Source of the DNA: Nymphaea colorata
Lineage: Eukaryota; Streptophyta; Magnoliopsida; Nymphaeales; Nymphaeaceae
DNA: 64,000 bases
Direction: 5' to 3'
Assembly: GCF_008831285.2 (NCBI RefSeq)
Contig: NC_045138.2
Coordinates: forward strand, 28,615,934 to 28,679,933
Under the pieces are notes generated by a model, which was not told the origin of the DNA, did no database searches, and saw nothing but the letters and a program-made list of their open reading frames with translations. Below, one piece after another: positions 1-13,100 of the stretch (positions are counted from its first letter, which is position 1; every line of letters begins with the position of its first letter). A program made the translations under genes and the position numbers.

Positions 1-1010
1 AAGGCACTGTATCCAATTGTAGACTTCTGGATACTGCTATTAGCTTAGTCTGCATCTGTATACCCCTCAATATGATGATAAGTGCTCCTTTATTACCACA
101 GAGCAAGGCCTAAACTATTCTTGATGTATTCATGAATGCGAGTGTGATTGCTGTAACATGACAAGGTTTTGGTATGCATAGTTGCTGAATTACTACTCTT
201 TACAACATAGGAAATACCAAACCAGTTACAGTCAAATAAAATAGTTTGCCCACTAATCTCTGGGACTGTTCAACATCAGGTAAAGATAATATTTCTTCAT
301 CACTATCAAGTTTACTGTAAGCCTCTATTGGGGTACCAATTGGTTTAGATCTAATTTTTCCAATCTCTTTCAGAATATTGAGTAGATATTTTTTCATTGA
401 GAGAGATGAATTTCTTTCCTTGACAAGCAATCTCAATCTCAAGACAAAACCCTGTCTTCTAATCCTCCCAAGTCTTCTAATGTCAAAACCCTGTGCTAGA
501 TGCTCTTTGACTTTAGTTATTTCTAATTCATCATTTTTGTAATAGCACTGTCATCAGCACAAATGAGGACCATAGTAGTTTTATCTCAATATTTTCAAGA
601 TGAATAAATATGAATAATGAATTGTGAGAGATGAATTAATGAAATCTCTGTTCTTCATGAGTTTGACAGCCAGAAATACCATGTTCTAGGTGATTTCTTG
701 ATGCCTTATATGGCCTTTTTCAGTTGACAAACAAGATTAGGTTTGCCTTCTTAAGGACGACTAGCCAGTAACTGCAGATAGACTTCTTTTTTTAAGGTTT
801 CCCCTGTAAAAAGAAATTTTTAGCGTCAACTTGATAGAAATGCTGTATTCATTTTTCTAACTGGAGCAAAAGTCTCTTCATGATCAATTCCAAAACTTTG
901 TGTGATTCCTTCTGCTACATGCCTAGCATTGTAATGTTCAGCAGGTTCATACTTTATTTACAAACGAATTGGCAATTGACCAATTGTCTACTTTTTTACC
1001 TGTAAGAAGT
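1..1010 (-). pseudogene. Ty1/copia retrotransposon remnant (reverse transcriptase to RNase H)
   Basis: Reading the minus strand from about 1000 down to 1 gives the order of a copia pol 3' half. First comes the RT start (ARHVAEGITQSFGIDHEE, then TFAPVRKMNT, near 840-930). Next is QLKKAIYGIKKSPRTWY near 660-740, then the stretch before RNase H (IGTPIEAYSKL and QRLVGKLFYL, 200-442), and finally RNase H start GYTDAD with IQKSTIGYSA near 1-80. The pieces lie in different frames with internal stops, for example after LLASRP and after GYTDAD, so this is a decayed copy that cannot encode an enzyme. The element continues past the left edge, so its LTRs are not visible. It lies antisense to the gene at 2147-3642 and could sit in one of that gene's upstream introns. 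Confidence 0.9.
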
Positions 1011-2146
1011 ATACGTACTTCCCATTGTCTGATTTTTATGAAGAACTTTATTAACTTCCTTTTGCAGGCTTTAGGGCCTACATCCAAGGGCAAGCAGTAA
1101 AGAATTTCTCGTTATCTTCAATGTAAACTAGAGAGTTACACAAGAAATTTAGTGCCATCAAGGACTAGCACCCAACGGCTATTACATGAATTAAGGCAAA
1201 CAGTTACAGGAGGACTTGCAATCTTGAGAGGAAGGCTATGTTGCTGAGTCTGCATGAATTTCCTTCTTTAGAAAATGAAAATTGAGATGAGATGGACCGT
1301 ATATGGAGATTAACATTCTTCTCATGGGCTGATTGCTGCAAAGAATATTTCTGAACACGATGTAAAATTCTGAGGTGCCCATCCCTTTCCTAGTGGAAAA
1401 GTCTCCCTGTTGATTTATTGCTGCTTGGAAGGGCAAAATACAAGAATTGTGGTTGGACACTGACCTTCCATTTCCAACCGCTGGTATATGCAGACATGAC
1501 TTTTGACTAGTTACAAACTTAGAACCATAATCAGGCCTACTTTTTGTCTGCCATTGTTATACCTAAAAACTATTGGCATAGTCACAGCCTCACAGGGATC
1601 ATGCATTTCTTTTCTAACGTTGATCAACCCTAAATGATTAATCTTATACATTTGTAATTGTAAATTTGTAATGAATGCTAAACGACAAATCTTGACATTT
1701 GTGTCTCACATTCACAAACATGCAGATGCGTGCATTGAAGGCATCTTTTTGGACCATATTTGCAACATGCCCTGTGATTTCACAACCATTAGCTTGGTAG
1801 TTATATTTCATGCATTGTTTCTTTTATTAATAATTTATGTATTCAAGCTGGTATTATGTTGATGTTTTCTTGCCTGCCAACTTATTATTGGGCTAGTGCC
1901 ATGTGATTAAAATGTGAGAGACTGAATACTGAAGCTTCAGAAGTATACTTGCAACTGGTCATTTTTTTATGCTGTCTGTTTTGCATTTGAAATCAAATTT
2001 CAGCGAGCTATATGGATTTATTGCTATGTTGTCCATTAATGTTACACAAGTTTTTTCTCGTCTCCGATATATTGCCGAGTGGAATGCATTCCAATGTTCT
2101 GAATTCTGCTGCACTATTGTTGAACCATGTGATTCTTTGTTTGCAG
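1011..2146. other. AT-rich intron or intergenic DNA
   Basis: No supported coding exon here. Short open frames (for example 1671-1862 and 1969-2151) look random. The stretch ends with a good acceptor (ttgcag, 2141-2146) feeding the first recognised exon of the next gene, so at least its right part is probably intron. Confidence 0.5.
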
Positions 2147-3642
2147 ATTGATGTTCTTCAGGTTCGTGCTAACAAGCTGAAGACAACTAGTAGTTTAAGA
2201 AGCCATGAAATTGAGTCCTTTAAGCGTGTACTATCTGATGTGCATGCTTCTTTACAGGTTTCAACTGCTTGTATTTTCTGGTGCTTAATTTTTGTTTGTC
2301 TCTATCTGTTCTACTTATTGATCTCACACTACATTTTTGTGGTTTAGCCATGGCTTATGAGATTCCAAGTGCCATTCCTGAAACAAGATATATCTTCATG
2401 CAACCAATCTATACCACAGCTAACGGGAACTTTGTCCTGCAAAGAAAATGATAATACCAGTTCACCCACAAGACCACAAGAATTTGGTGCAGGAACATCA
2501 ATTTCTCCTTCACCACTTGTAGCCTGGCATGCAGAATACCAAGCTGAGAATGGGAGACAACTATTTCTGCTGACACCCCTGCCAAAAGCAAAAGTTATGT
2601 CAGTCAAACGCCAAGATTGCTTGGCATCTACACTGAAGTATCACAGTAAGATTGGCCCTTCTACCAATCAATTGTCTATTCCTGAAAATTGCCAAGATGA
2701 TCGATCCCAAAGGGTAGCTGCTGCAAAAGGGGAAGCGGTCCATGGTATGGTTGAAAAGGTAGCAACAGATCCTGAGAAGGCATTGGATAGTATTTCTGAT
2801 TCTGCTTTCATGAAGGCAAACTCTTCACAATCTGGTGTTCGATTGAAATCGAAGCTCTTGAGTAATCAGAAATGCAGTAATGCAACTTTTCTCATGACAC
2901 CTTGTTTGAAAATGTCTCCACCAAAAACATGCTTGTTACTGGAACAAATCTCTGAAAATTGTGAAACAGAACAAAACAATCCTCCTGAGATTACTCCAAT
3001 TACTGTTAGAGTTCTTCATTTTGATGAAACTCACTCAGTTGAGCAATCTAAGGGAGATATTTCAAAGATCTTGGCTTCGAGGTACCCCACAATGTTTCAA
3101 TTGGCAAGGCCCAGTAAGACAGTATGCCTGAAGCAAGAACTTGAAGCTTCTCCTGAAAATCTTATCTCACCTCCTAAAACTTGTATCCTACTGGCACCAT
3201 CGCCATCTGTCAATAGAACCCCGGTCATTGATGATGTTGCCAACCAGAAAGCGGTCATGAGCGTCTCAACTTCTGAAATAAATGAGGAAGATGATGGTCA
3301 AGTTCAATTTTGTGAAGAGTTACTTCATGATGGTGAGTTTTCTTTAGACCCCATACTATTTTGCTTGTTTAGATATGTTGATTTCCAAAGATTCAAATCA
3401 GATTTGTACTAATACATTCACATTGTTACTCAGCTACCACAAATATGGCAGTTCCAGAATGCACTCCAAGGAGCTTGGGAAAAGCAAGAAACACTGGTAA
3501 AGCACCTGGTGAGCAGACACTTAAAAGGGAATTATGGACTAAATTTGAAGCAATCTCTGTTCATTCTTCAAAGTTAAATTGTTCAGCTGACACGATTCCA
3601 ACAAAGTTCCTCCATAGACTGGAAGAGGCCTCTGAGGAGTAG
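2147..3642 (+). CDS. Unrecognised plant protein, last three exons (5' end missing)
   Basis: Three exons join in frame: 2147-2257, 2348-3332 and 3434-3642, giving 434 codons and a TAG stop. Donors are cag|gtttca and atg|gtgagt; acceptors are ttgcag, tttag and actcag. The first exon (IDVLQVRANKLK... IESFKRVLSDVHASLQ) is helix-like and charged. The middle exon is low-complexity and Ser/Pro/Thr-rich, with a recurring hydrophobic-Pro motif: FLLTPLPKAK, FLMTPCLKMSPPKTCLLL, and SPPKTCILLAPSP. The C-terminus is basic then acidic (GEQTLKRELWTKFEAIS ... FLHRLEEASEE) and looks like a conserved tail. I do not recognise the family. No start codon exon is visible; it probably lies left of the window or beyond the copia remnant. 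Exon calls rest on splice sites and frame only. Confidence 0.65.
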
Positions 3643-5262
3643 TCTCTTGTGTCTAAAACAGAAGATACCCATTTGTATGTTTGAACTTCTGCTTCTGTTG
3701 ACTGATGTAGAAACTGGATATCGGGTACACATTTTTGTACGCATTTGTGGCCTTAGGTTTACTTGCTCCTAAGTAGTTCCATCTTTTGCATATCTCTAAG
3801 CAGCAGATGTATTACTGCGATGTTGTTGTAGTTGATATCAGATGTTACATATCTGCGTCTAATGGCAGCTGCAGTTTAACTATTTCCCTAAGTATACTTG
3901 ATTAGCTTGCACATGACATGCCCCACCTGAGTGCAATATGCTTTCCCTCAAATTCAAGTTTTTTGGTTAGAGTTGTGCTAGTTGAAATTTTGGCCATAAT
4001 GTATGTCCCATGACTGTCCTTGAAATATGTGCGGATCCTCACTTTCTGGATTGGGGATCTATTTCTTTTACAGGGTGTGTTTTAAACTATTTCTCAGCCG
4101 TACAATGCATAAATCAAACACAAGATGCTGCATCTCGAGAAACTCGATCACTTTTACTTTGGAAACTCAAAAGAAATCTGCCGCAACCCAGGGAGTTTGA
4201 CAAGAAACTTTATTTTCTTTCATTGCTTCTCTTGAATAAAATTTAGCCCGATAGATGTAATATATTCGGATCAGCATGTTTCATGTAAGCTTCCCTCTTC
4301 ATATATTTTAGAGAGTCTGATTAGGCAGCACATATGGTCCTGTTAACACAGATGAATAGACAACGGGCACAACTTGGAAATTTAAAAACCGAAGCCACAA
4401 AGGAGCATCCTGCGAAGTGCGAACCGCCTTGAAATGTCACATCTTTTAAGAATGCGTTATTTGTCAACATATAAAAAGTATATAGTGCCATTTATTAATT
4501 TATGCTCCTAAACTCACTGAATTGGTCTATATTTAAGAATGGTGGATGAAGTTGGGGAATCTGATCAAGTAACTCATGCTTTGGATTCGTTCCATTCAAC
4601 TCGTGTGTTCCAATCTCAGCTCGATTCAACCAGTTGGCGAGGAGCTGAGAAGTTGAATTAGTTCAATATAACCAGTGAATCCCGAACAAATTAATGTTTT
4701 GGTAAAACTCGTGACAAAGTACAAAATCTGTCCCTGCTTGAAATCAAGTGTCTGTAGTGAAAACATACCTGAATCCATTGCTTATCGATTCATGGCAGAG
4801 TCTTTCACAACCTAGTCACCCTCTCTGGAGAAATAAAAATTGATCTGAAAACGTAGTGTTGTTCAAATGAAATTTTGTCTGAGTTGATCATTCAGATGAG
4901 CTGCTAATGAGTTGATCGCTCGACTCGAGTATACGCGTGTGCATGTGGGTCTATAAAGCCCAAAATCACGTGGTTCGTAACTTCTTATAGCATGTTGCCG
5001 ACTAATAATATATTTTACGAGCAAATTTATCTCTAATCCCGGCCTACTAATATATAATTACTATTAGTAAGCAAATTTACCTCCTACTTACTTTTGTTAA
5101 TGGATATAATGTCAACCTATAAACTCATTGGGAAAAAACAACGGTGACTACAACCAGCAATTGAAGTGCCCCTGTTTTGTCTCATTAGCTGAGTCATTGC
5201 CCCAAGCACAAAAGTTGGGAATGCAATTATATTGTTGTTGGATCACACTTTGCCATTACAAG
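3643..5262 (+). other. 3' flank and intergenic spacer
   Basis: Probable 3' UTR of the upstream gene followed by spacer. An aataaa-type signal is visible near 4236. From about 4560 to 4930 there are scattered copies of ACTCGA/GAGTTGA-type motifs like those of the repeats at 55 and 56.7 kb. No coding feature is supported. Confidence 0.4.
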
Positions 5263-5430
5263 CAAGGGTGGAAGTAGGAATTTCTTGACTATAATTTCAA
5301 AATTTTAACAAAAGTCAAAACAAAATTTTTATTGTTTTTTATATATTAAACTAAAATACATATAAGTTTTTTAATTTTTAAAAATTTGAGAGGGGCGAAT
5401 GCCCCTGTCGGCCCCTTGCTTCCACCCCTG
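5263..5430. mobile_element. Small hAT-type MITE
   Basis: A 168-bp AT-rich element with GC-richer inverted ends. The left end is CAAGGGTGGAAGTAGG and the right end, reverse-complemented, is CAGGGGTGGAAGCAAGG. Both fit the YARNG start of hAT termini. The flanking 8-mers attacaag (5255-5262) and actacaac (5431-5438) match at 6 of 8 positions, consistent with an old 8-bp target duplication. No coding capacity. The gggtggaag end is typical of common plant hAT MITEs. Confidence 0.7.
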
Positions 5431-6021
5431 ACTACAACTACAAGTACCTTTCTCATGAAATGACTCAATCTTCATTCATGGTGATTATGAACCGATTTTG
5501 AACTACTTTATATACATATAACCGTGTTTTGGATATTGCCGGATATTACCGGTGGCTAAAAACTAAAAATGTCATTAGAAAGAAAACACCACATCTATAT
5601 TAAACAATTCTTTATGATGCAACAGTACTTCATAGTGTTTCTAGCAACTACTCATGATGCTTCTAACAAGAGATTTTTGTTTTTGATCATCCAATAGGAC
5701 GCCATAACCTTAGATTTCGTTCATTCAACATCTTATTTTGCATGCCATACAAGTGGTTAGAAGGAAGAAATTGGAAGCTAAGCCACTATGGAGTGTTATC
5801 TCCTCTAATCCTTTTGCAATTCAACGTCTAGTAGAGACCGGACTGCAGCGTTGCTCACACTCGAACCACTTTCCTAGTGTCGTAATTTTCCGGCTCAAGC
5901 GAGGGCTGATTTAAGAGGCGAGGCCCTTTTGAAAACCCCCGCTCTTCTTCGCGGGTTAACGATCTCTTGCGGGGTGGCGGGAGAAGCACTGAAGCGAAGA
6001 GCTCCCGCTTGTCGAGACCTA
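5431..6021 (+). promoter_or_regulatory. Upstream region and 5' leader of MMS19
   Basis: AT-rich up to about 5880, then GC-rich from about 5890 to the ATG at 6022, as expected for a leader and first exon. The frame is open upstream of the ATG (from 5929), but no homology supports an earlier start. I see no convincing TATA box. Confidence 0.4.
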
Positions 6022-7122
6022 ATGGCTGCGGAAGGGGAGGTATTCGGAGAAATGGCGTCCCCGAGCGAATGGATTCCTCACGTCCATGCCTTTGTTGATC
6101 TTAGCCTCTCGCAGGATCATCACGTATGGCCCTAATTCTTCTTATCTTTTCTGTCTTTCTGTTAGACGATTTGATTCCAGAAGTATCCCACCCTCCTTTT
6201 TCGCGGATTTTTCGTTGCGTGTAGTGGACGATTTTGCTTGTTTGTTAATTCTCATTGTCAAGGCATCTTGGTCGAAATCTTGATGTGCAATGGGTTATGG
6301 ACTGTGGTCCCAGTCCCTGTTTTTCGTCGCAAAGGTAGGGTTTAGTTCAATTGGTTTATGTAATTTTTGTTTTCTATTGAGGAGGGTTTTTATGAAGCCG
6401 TGTAGTTAATTCTCCTGGCCTGATGCTATTCTGTTCGTCGTGACTTCTTGCTTTTTTTTTCCCCGTTTTTCTCTTTTCAGTTTGTTAAAAGGAAACAGCG
6501 CTAGGTAGGCAGCTTGCGGTGCTGTAGGCTGTTCTGGAAAAGTCGGTCTGGTCGATAGACAGCATTTCGGTCTTAAGCATCAATATTTGTTTTTTGATAA
6601 GTTGTTGCCTCTAAGAACCTACTGAGTGGATTTACTTCTAAGTTCTATTTCCGAGATGCATGCAATTTATCCATGCATCAGATGCAAGCCTGCGGTAGAT
6701 CTTTTAGTGTTAGTGCATGATAATGCATCATCGCAAACTTTTTATGTGAGAACATTGGAAAAAAAGGATGGTAGTCTCATTTGGCAATTACCAGCTGTCT
6801 CGTGAACTTTAGGCCATCTTATCTTAAAAAGTACATTAAAAAACCGTATTGGATAGCTAATAAGTCTCTTTGTACTTTAAGCGACAGTTTTTAAAAAAAT
6901 CGTGCAAGTTTATTCTCATTACCAAATTTAGAGAGCTATATTTTTTCGGGCTTGGCTGTTAGAGTTTGTATGACCTAGGATTTATAACTTTCCTTTTGGG
7001 GCTATTGACGATCCCTTGGAGTCGTCAAAATATCTTTCTTCCCTTTACTATTTTTATTTATTGGGAAAAGGACACTAAATATTTCTTATGAAAAAAGGTA
7101 TAGCAATTAAAGTACGGGGGGA

Positions 7123-7190
<68 letters not shown>

Positions 7191-10100
7191 AAAGTGTACA
7201 CTTTCGTCACAAGTACAGGGAGCAGAATCAGGACCTTTGCAAAATTCTACAGGATCTGGAATCTGTACGTTAGAAGGAAGCCACATCGTTTAGAAAGTCG
7301 TGCAGTCAGTAACATATGCATAAGAGTTGGAATATCTTGCAAACAGATATTCCTGAGAGTAATGCTTCTTGATCTAATTTCCATGAGATAGTGAAGGTTC
7401 TCAATATTGGAAATCAAGACTTGTTTGTGAGCTTCCCCATCTTGGAGTCAAGATTCCCTTGTGAAAGAATCAGACAGAATTGGGATTTCAGAAGAAAATA
7501 AGGATTTAGAATTGCAAAATTACACATTTGTCCAGATTGTCAGACCTTGGAATTGCAAGTCTCATGGCAGGTGTAACTGTAACCACAATGTGGCTGTATT
7601 ACTCAATCATTATGACAAAAGCAATCATAATATACGCAACTGGGTTCCCTGCCCAGGGAGTAAGCTGGGTTTATGCTTCAGCCGTGCACCTAAGTCCTCT
7701 GTGGGCCTCAGGGCCTTGTCAAGCCTTTTAGGTGATGGGGGCTCAGGCACCATTTGGCAGACACTAGCATGCAAACAAATGTATATGAACAGAATATTCT
7801 AGAAAAATAAGGAGTCATTAGTCTATGTCTCTTTCTCTCTTGTTTTCCTCATTTATTAAGCTTTCGGTGGCAGTTCTTCAATGTGCTTCTAGCGAGATCT
7901 AGTTACAGCCTTACAGGTGTAATTGGTTTGTCTGTGCAAAAGGTCTGACTTGATTATGCATGCTTTTGTTTTTATGCACATGTTATTTTCATGCATAACA
8001 AAGGGAATCTTGAGCAAGTTCTAATTTTGAGCATTGACTGGGATTGGAAACTAATGCTGTTCATTTTAATTCTTGTTGCATTTAGATACATGAGTTCCTC
8101 CTCCAGTACTGTGAAGGGTTTTGTGATTAAACATTGGTTATTGGTGTTCACAGGATGCATGTCTTGGCAAGATTGTTTCATTTATAAAGACTGACATGTT
8201 AACATTAGAAATCTTGGTGAGTCTTAAACACCCTTTGTATTTAGATTTATATAATATCTCCAGACCTGTTTGGTTGCTTCATTGAGCATGATAGATGCAT
8301 GAATCAGAAAGCGGATATTTACTGTTACCTTAACCAGAATCTCTGCATACTGTAGGTTAAAGAAATGGAAATGTATTTGACCACTTCAGATGCTGTAACG
8401 CGTGCAAGAGGTACTTTATCCACACGACAATAGTATTTGATTTTATATATACTCTGACGTTCTATTCCATGTACACTTTTAACCTACTATATGATCAGTG
8501 TCAAATTGTTCAAGGAAATCTTGTCATAGGTTTTACTAATAACTCCTGTACCTTTTGTAGAAAATCGCATCAATTGATCACCTTATTTTCATTTTTTTTC
8601 TCTAGTTCCTCCTGAAATATGGAATTGATTAATGATTTAGGTAGTGCTACACTAGAAATTGTTTAACTAGTTACTTTATGTATATGAAACATTACATTTG
8701 TATGATATAATGTTCATTTTGTCTCTTTCTACATATGTAAATATATTCATTTATGTGCCCATGCCTGGAAGCATGCAGGTATGATGTGTATGTGAAACTT
8801 TTGGAGGAAACTCAAGGTTTATTTCACGTTAGATGTCCCTTATTCACTGGGGATCACATCACATTATATTTAGTGTGGTCATGTCAAAGTAAAATTCTAC
8901 TACCTGAGAAGGCTTCTGGAAACTTCTCTGGATGATCATCACTATTAAGCTTGTACCTTTGCCTTTAAGTAAATTTATTTGATTGGAACAGACATAGAAG
9001 AACTGTTGTGTATCCCTAAGGAGAAAGCTAGAGGCTAAAGTGGGGGCTTTTTTTCTCCCAAAAAAAGTGAAGTAGTGATATTTGAAACTAAATGGCAAGT
9101 CTAAGCAAATTGAAAATTAAAAATTGTTTCTATGGGTTATAGGAGAACAGATCCTTGCGAGAAACTAGTGGTTCTTGTTAGAGAATGTAACATGACCAAG
9201 TATATGCCAAGGCTCGTCTATTCTATATACTGTTACTATCTTAAGGATGCCGGCTTCCACAAAAATATTCTAGATGACATCTTCAATGTTTTAATCACAC
9301 ACTTAGTTCTTGGGCATGGATATTTGTGCCAATGTGGTGGTACTATCGTTAATTACTAGAAGAATATTGCTTGTGTGCTAGCTACTTGCTCAAAGCCTCA
9401 AAAGATGCATGTGTACCACCAGTCTCTTCTGATTAAGACTATCAATGTGAAGCCATTGATGCACCTGCATGGCTGCACGTGTTTTGTTGCTTTGTGCATA
9501 GAGCAAAATATATTAATGAGATCTTTGTCTTCACAAGGTAGGAAAGCCAGTGGAATTCTGCAGCTATGTGCTTTTCACAACTTTCTCATAGATGTATAGC
9601 TGCTCTTGTTTACTTGTCTGCTAGCAACTTCATATAAGTGAGAGTTGTTCTGTTGGGTAACTGGGGTTTCTGTGTGTTTTCTTCCCTGGGTTTATCAAGA
9701 TTAGAATGAGTACTTGGGATTTCACAGTTGGATATCCTCCATTTTCTGCCTTTTGTATATCGGACAAGTAGACATCTAAATTTATTCATCCTTGCTATGT
9801 TTTAGATGTGATCTCTTGTGGAATTGCTTTTGGCCTAGCAAATATTGATTGCTTTTGCTGCTTCAGGCATTCTTCTTCTAGCTCAAGTTCTCGTTAGCCT
9901 TGTATCAAAGCCAATAGATGTTGCTGCAGTTCATAGCTTGATAGATTTTTTCACGTCTAGATTGGTAAGTCAAAATAGTTGGAGCATCATTTGTTGTTTC
10001 ATGCAATTTTTTCTTTGGAAGCTTATGCATGGCAATTCCCACCTTAACTATGCAGGAAAACAAGAATTATTTGATATATTATTGTGTAAATTTTGTAGTT

Positions 10101-13100
10101 CAATGAGATGCAAATTCCATGATTCTTTATGTCATTCCTTTAGTCAATAAATTAGTTGGTACTCATAATCATGAATGTTGTTTTTTTATTAAATGCAAAA
10201 TAAGGAAAATAAAAAAGCAAAAAAGGGAAAAGATCACAATATTTAAAGTCACCAAAATGAAGATATCACGTTTCTATCTTCTTTTCAGAAATATATTTTT
10301 AATATATTTTAGTTTTTTAATGGTTTTTTTAATATTTGCAACTCTTTTGAACTTTGTTAAATGTTTTTGACTTTTTTCAATAAACTTATTGGGAAACTCA
10401 AATTCTCATAATTTTTTTACTGTTTTAGTCTATGTCACATAGGTACGGGTATGGGTGCCGGTGCTGGTACGGGTACGAACCATTTTTAAAAAACTTGGGT
10501 ACGGGGGTACGGCCGTACACACACATGCACATATACATATATATGTCAAAAAATTTCAAACAAAATAACCTATTCGCACATATATATATCAAAAATTACA
10601 AACAAAACAACATATTCATAAATCATAATCCAACATATTCACAGGGAGACACAGAGACAGAGAAGGTCAATCGAAAGGTGAGAGAGGCGACTTCAGTGTG
10701 AGGGTTTTGAGCAGTAGGAGAGGGAGACAACGAGTGTGCAGGAGAGTGAGGCGGCGAGAGAGACGACTTCCATGTGAGAGTTTCGAGCAGCAGGAGAGGA
10801 AGATTGGCTGGAGACAGAAAAACAACTGTTATTGAAAAAAACAAAAGGAAAGAAGCAAACAGAACACCGTGAACACAAAAAATAGAACAAGGGTGGCCGT
10901 CGGCGGTCGTCGCCGAAGGCAGGGGTGGAGCCGATGAAAATGAAAAGAAAAATGAAAAAAGGAAAAAATCGTGACAGTTGCCTCCTACCGTCTTCTGTCG
11001 CCGGTCGCCGCTGCCGTCGCCAGTCGCTGCTGCCGTCGCCAGTCGCTGCTGCCATCGCTCGGTGAGAGGTAAGAACAGACAAACGAAAACTTTAAGTTTT
11101 AAGGGTTTCGTTTCTTTTTGTTTAACGTTAAAATGGTTTTAAAAGTTAAAATCAAATAATCGTTAAAAATAAAAACGGACGGATTTGGACTCGGTCAAAT
11201 TTGAACGTGTCAAAAAATGGACGGGTACGGCCTCCAGTGCGTTGATCGTACCCGGTACTGTCAACGCCGCACCATCGGCGTACCCAAGCCCGTACCCGTA
11301 CTGGTGTCATACCGGTACCGGACGGGTACTTCACCTTTACAGGCGTACCCGTGTATCATAGGTTTTAGTTTTCATTTTCTTTTAATTCTCACGATTTTCC
11401 CCAAGAAAATGAAACGTCTCTTTTAATAGCTGAGAAAAACCTTGGTGATAAAGACCTGAAAACTGTATTGTGACTATGGCTGATACTATGCGATCTCATA
11501 TACCCTTTCTTTTTTATAGTAAATTATCATTCTAAGTTCCCCCTTCTTTCCTTTTAAATGTGTGTCACAAATGTAAATCGAGCAAGAATTAAGCTATAAA
11601 TAGATGGAGGAAGGTAAAACGGCTGAATGTAATCACTTTATAGGAAGGTGAAAAATTTGCTTAATCATGTGACTGTACGCTAAACCTACATAACCACATT
11701 GCAGTAAGGGCACAATAACTTGCCTGATATGGACTATTAATAATTTCCCCTTTGTCTTGCAGCATATTTTCAGTCAAAAGGAAAAGAATTCGAATGTTGT
11801 GCCCACTGCCCACGAATGTCAAAAACATAGCAGTCTATATAATAATCATTAGGGGGCGTTTGGTTGACAGGAAAAGCACTGTTCAACAGGAAAAAAAATT
11901 CAAATTTTTAAAACTTTTCCATTTCATCAAACATGGAAAAAAAATTTGGACGATTCTGGAAAAATATTTCCGGAAAAATTTCTCCAGCCAGAGGGGTGGA
12001 GAAATTTTTCTAGAAATTTTTTTGTGACCGTTGGAGGAGGAAATTTTTTCTCCCTCCTCCCTCCTTCTCTTCTTCCTCCTTCTTCCTCACCATTCTCATC
12101 AAACAAAGAAATTTTTTTCTAGAAAAATAATTCCTCCATAACAAACACAAACTGGTTTTGGAAAAACGGAAAAATTTTTCCGTTTCTTCAATTCCAGAAA
12201 TTTTTTTCTAGAAATTTTTTTCCAGAAATTTTTTTCTGACCATCAAACGGCCCCTTAGGGAGTGCATCCTCTGTGCAGTCTCTTTTGCCACATAAAAAAA
12301 TATGGTGCATGTGTTAAGCGGTCATCTTTGTTTGATAGTCATTTTCTTAGTATGTGTTTGGCTCTGTCACATGGGTGCAGACTTAGGTGCTGATACAGGC
12401 ACCAGTGCAAGACATTTTCGAAAAATTTAGATGAGGGAAATATATATATATATATATATTTGTTGCCCTGGTGTATATCCAAGAGTACTCCTATGGCCAA
12501 TCGATCACCCATTCATTCTTGGTGGGGCCCTGTCCCATGTGGAGTATGCCCCCCAGACTACACTTGATGGCCAGATCATGACTATATATATAATGCGTAG
12601 GTTGGATTTTATAAGGGTTCAGAATCAGTAGTTTGAACTCTTTTTGGCTGATAAACTCTGATCTATGTAGTATGTAGTGAAGCCCATGCATTTTGGTTAA
12701 CTTTTTTGTGATTCCATGTTTTTAAGCATCTCATGTCCATGTGTATGATTGTATTTGCCAAAAAGTACTTAACAATGTTGTATGACACAACTGAATTTCA
12801 TATTTTCGGATGGGATATGAGGATTCTAAGCATATGTACGTAGCTATGTATGAGTAATGTGTGTACACATGCATATGTTTTGCATGTACACATCAAATGC
12901 ATGAACAGAGACATTCCTAAGCCTATGTATATATGTTGTCAAAACTCAAAACTCCATTTTGTGGGTTATCGCAGACTGTGTTGATGTTCATATACATTTG
13001 CTTCAGGCAGATTGGCAGGCTATACATGGTGCACTTATTGGTTGTGTGGCACTTTTACGAAGATATAGTGCTGTTGGAATGGTTTCAACGTGTGATGCAA

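Noticed and set aside
7088-7391. Open frames across the AT microsatellite and its flank in MMS19 intron 1
   Set aside because: Translation is a YI repeat from the dinucleotide tract followed by unremarkable sequence; they lie in an intron and match no family.
10623-11082. Arg/Ser-rich antisense frames inside transposon family A copy 1
   Set aside because: Produced by GC-rich trinucleotide and GA repeats; no transposase signature and no equivalent frame in copy 2.
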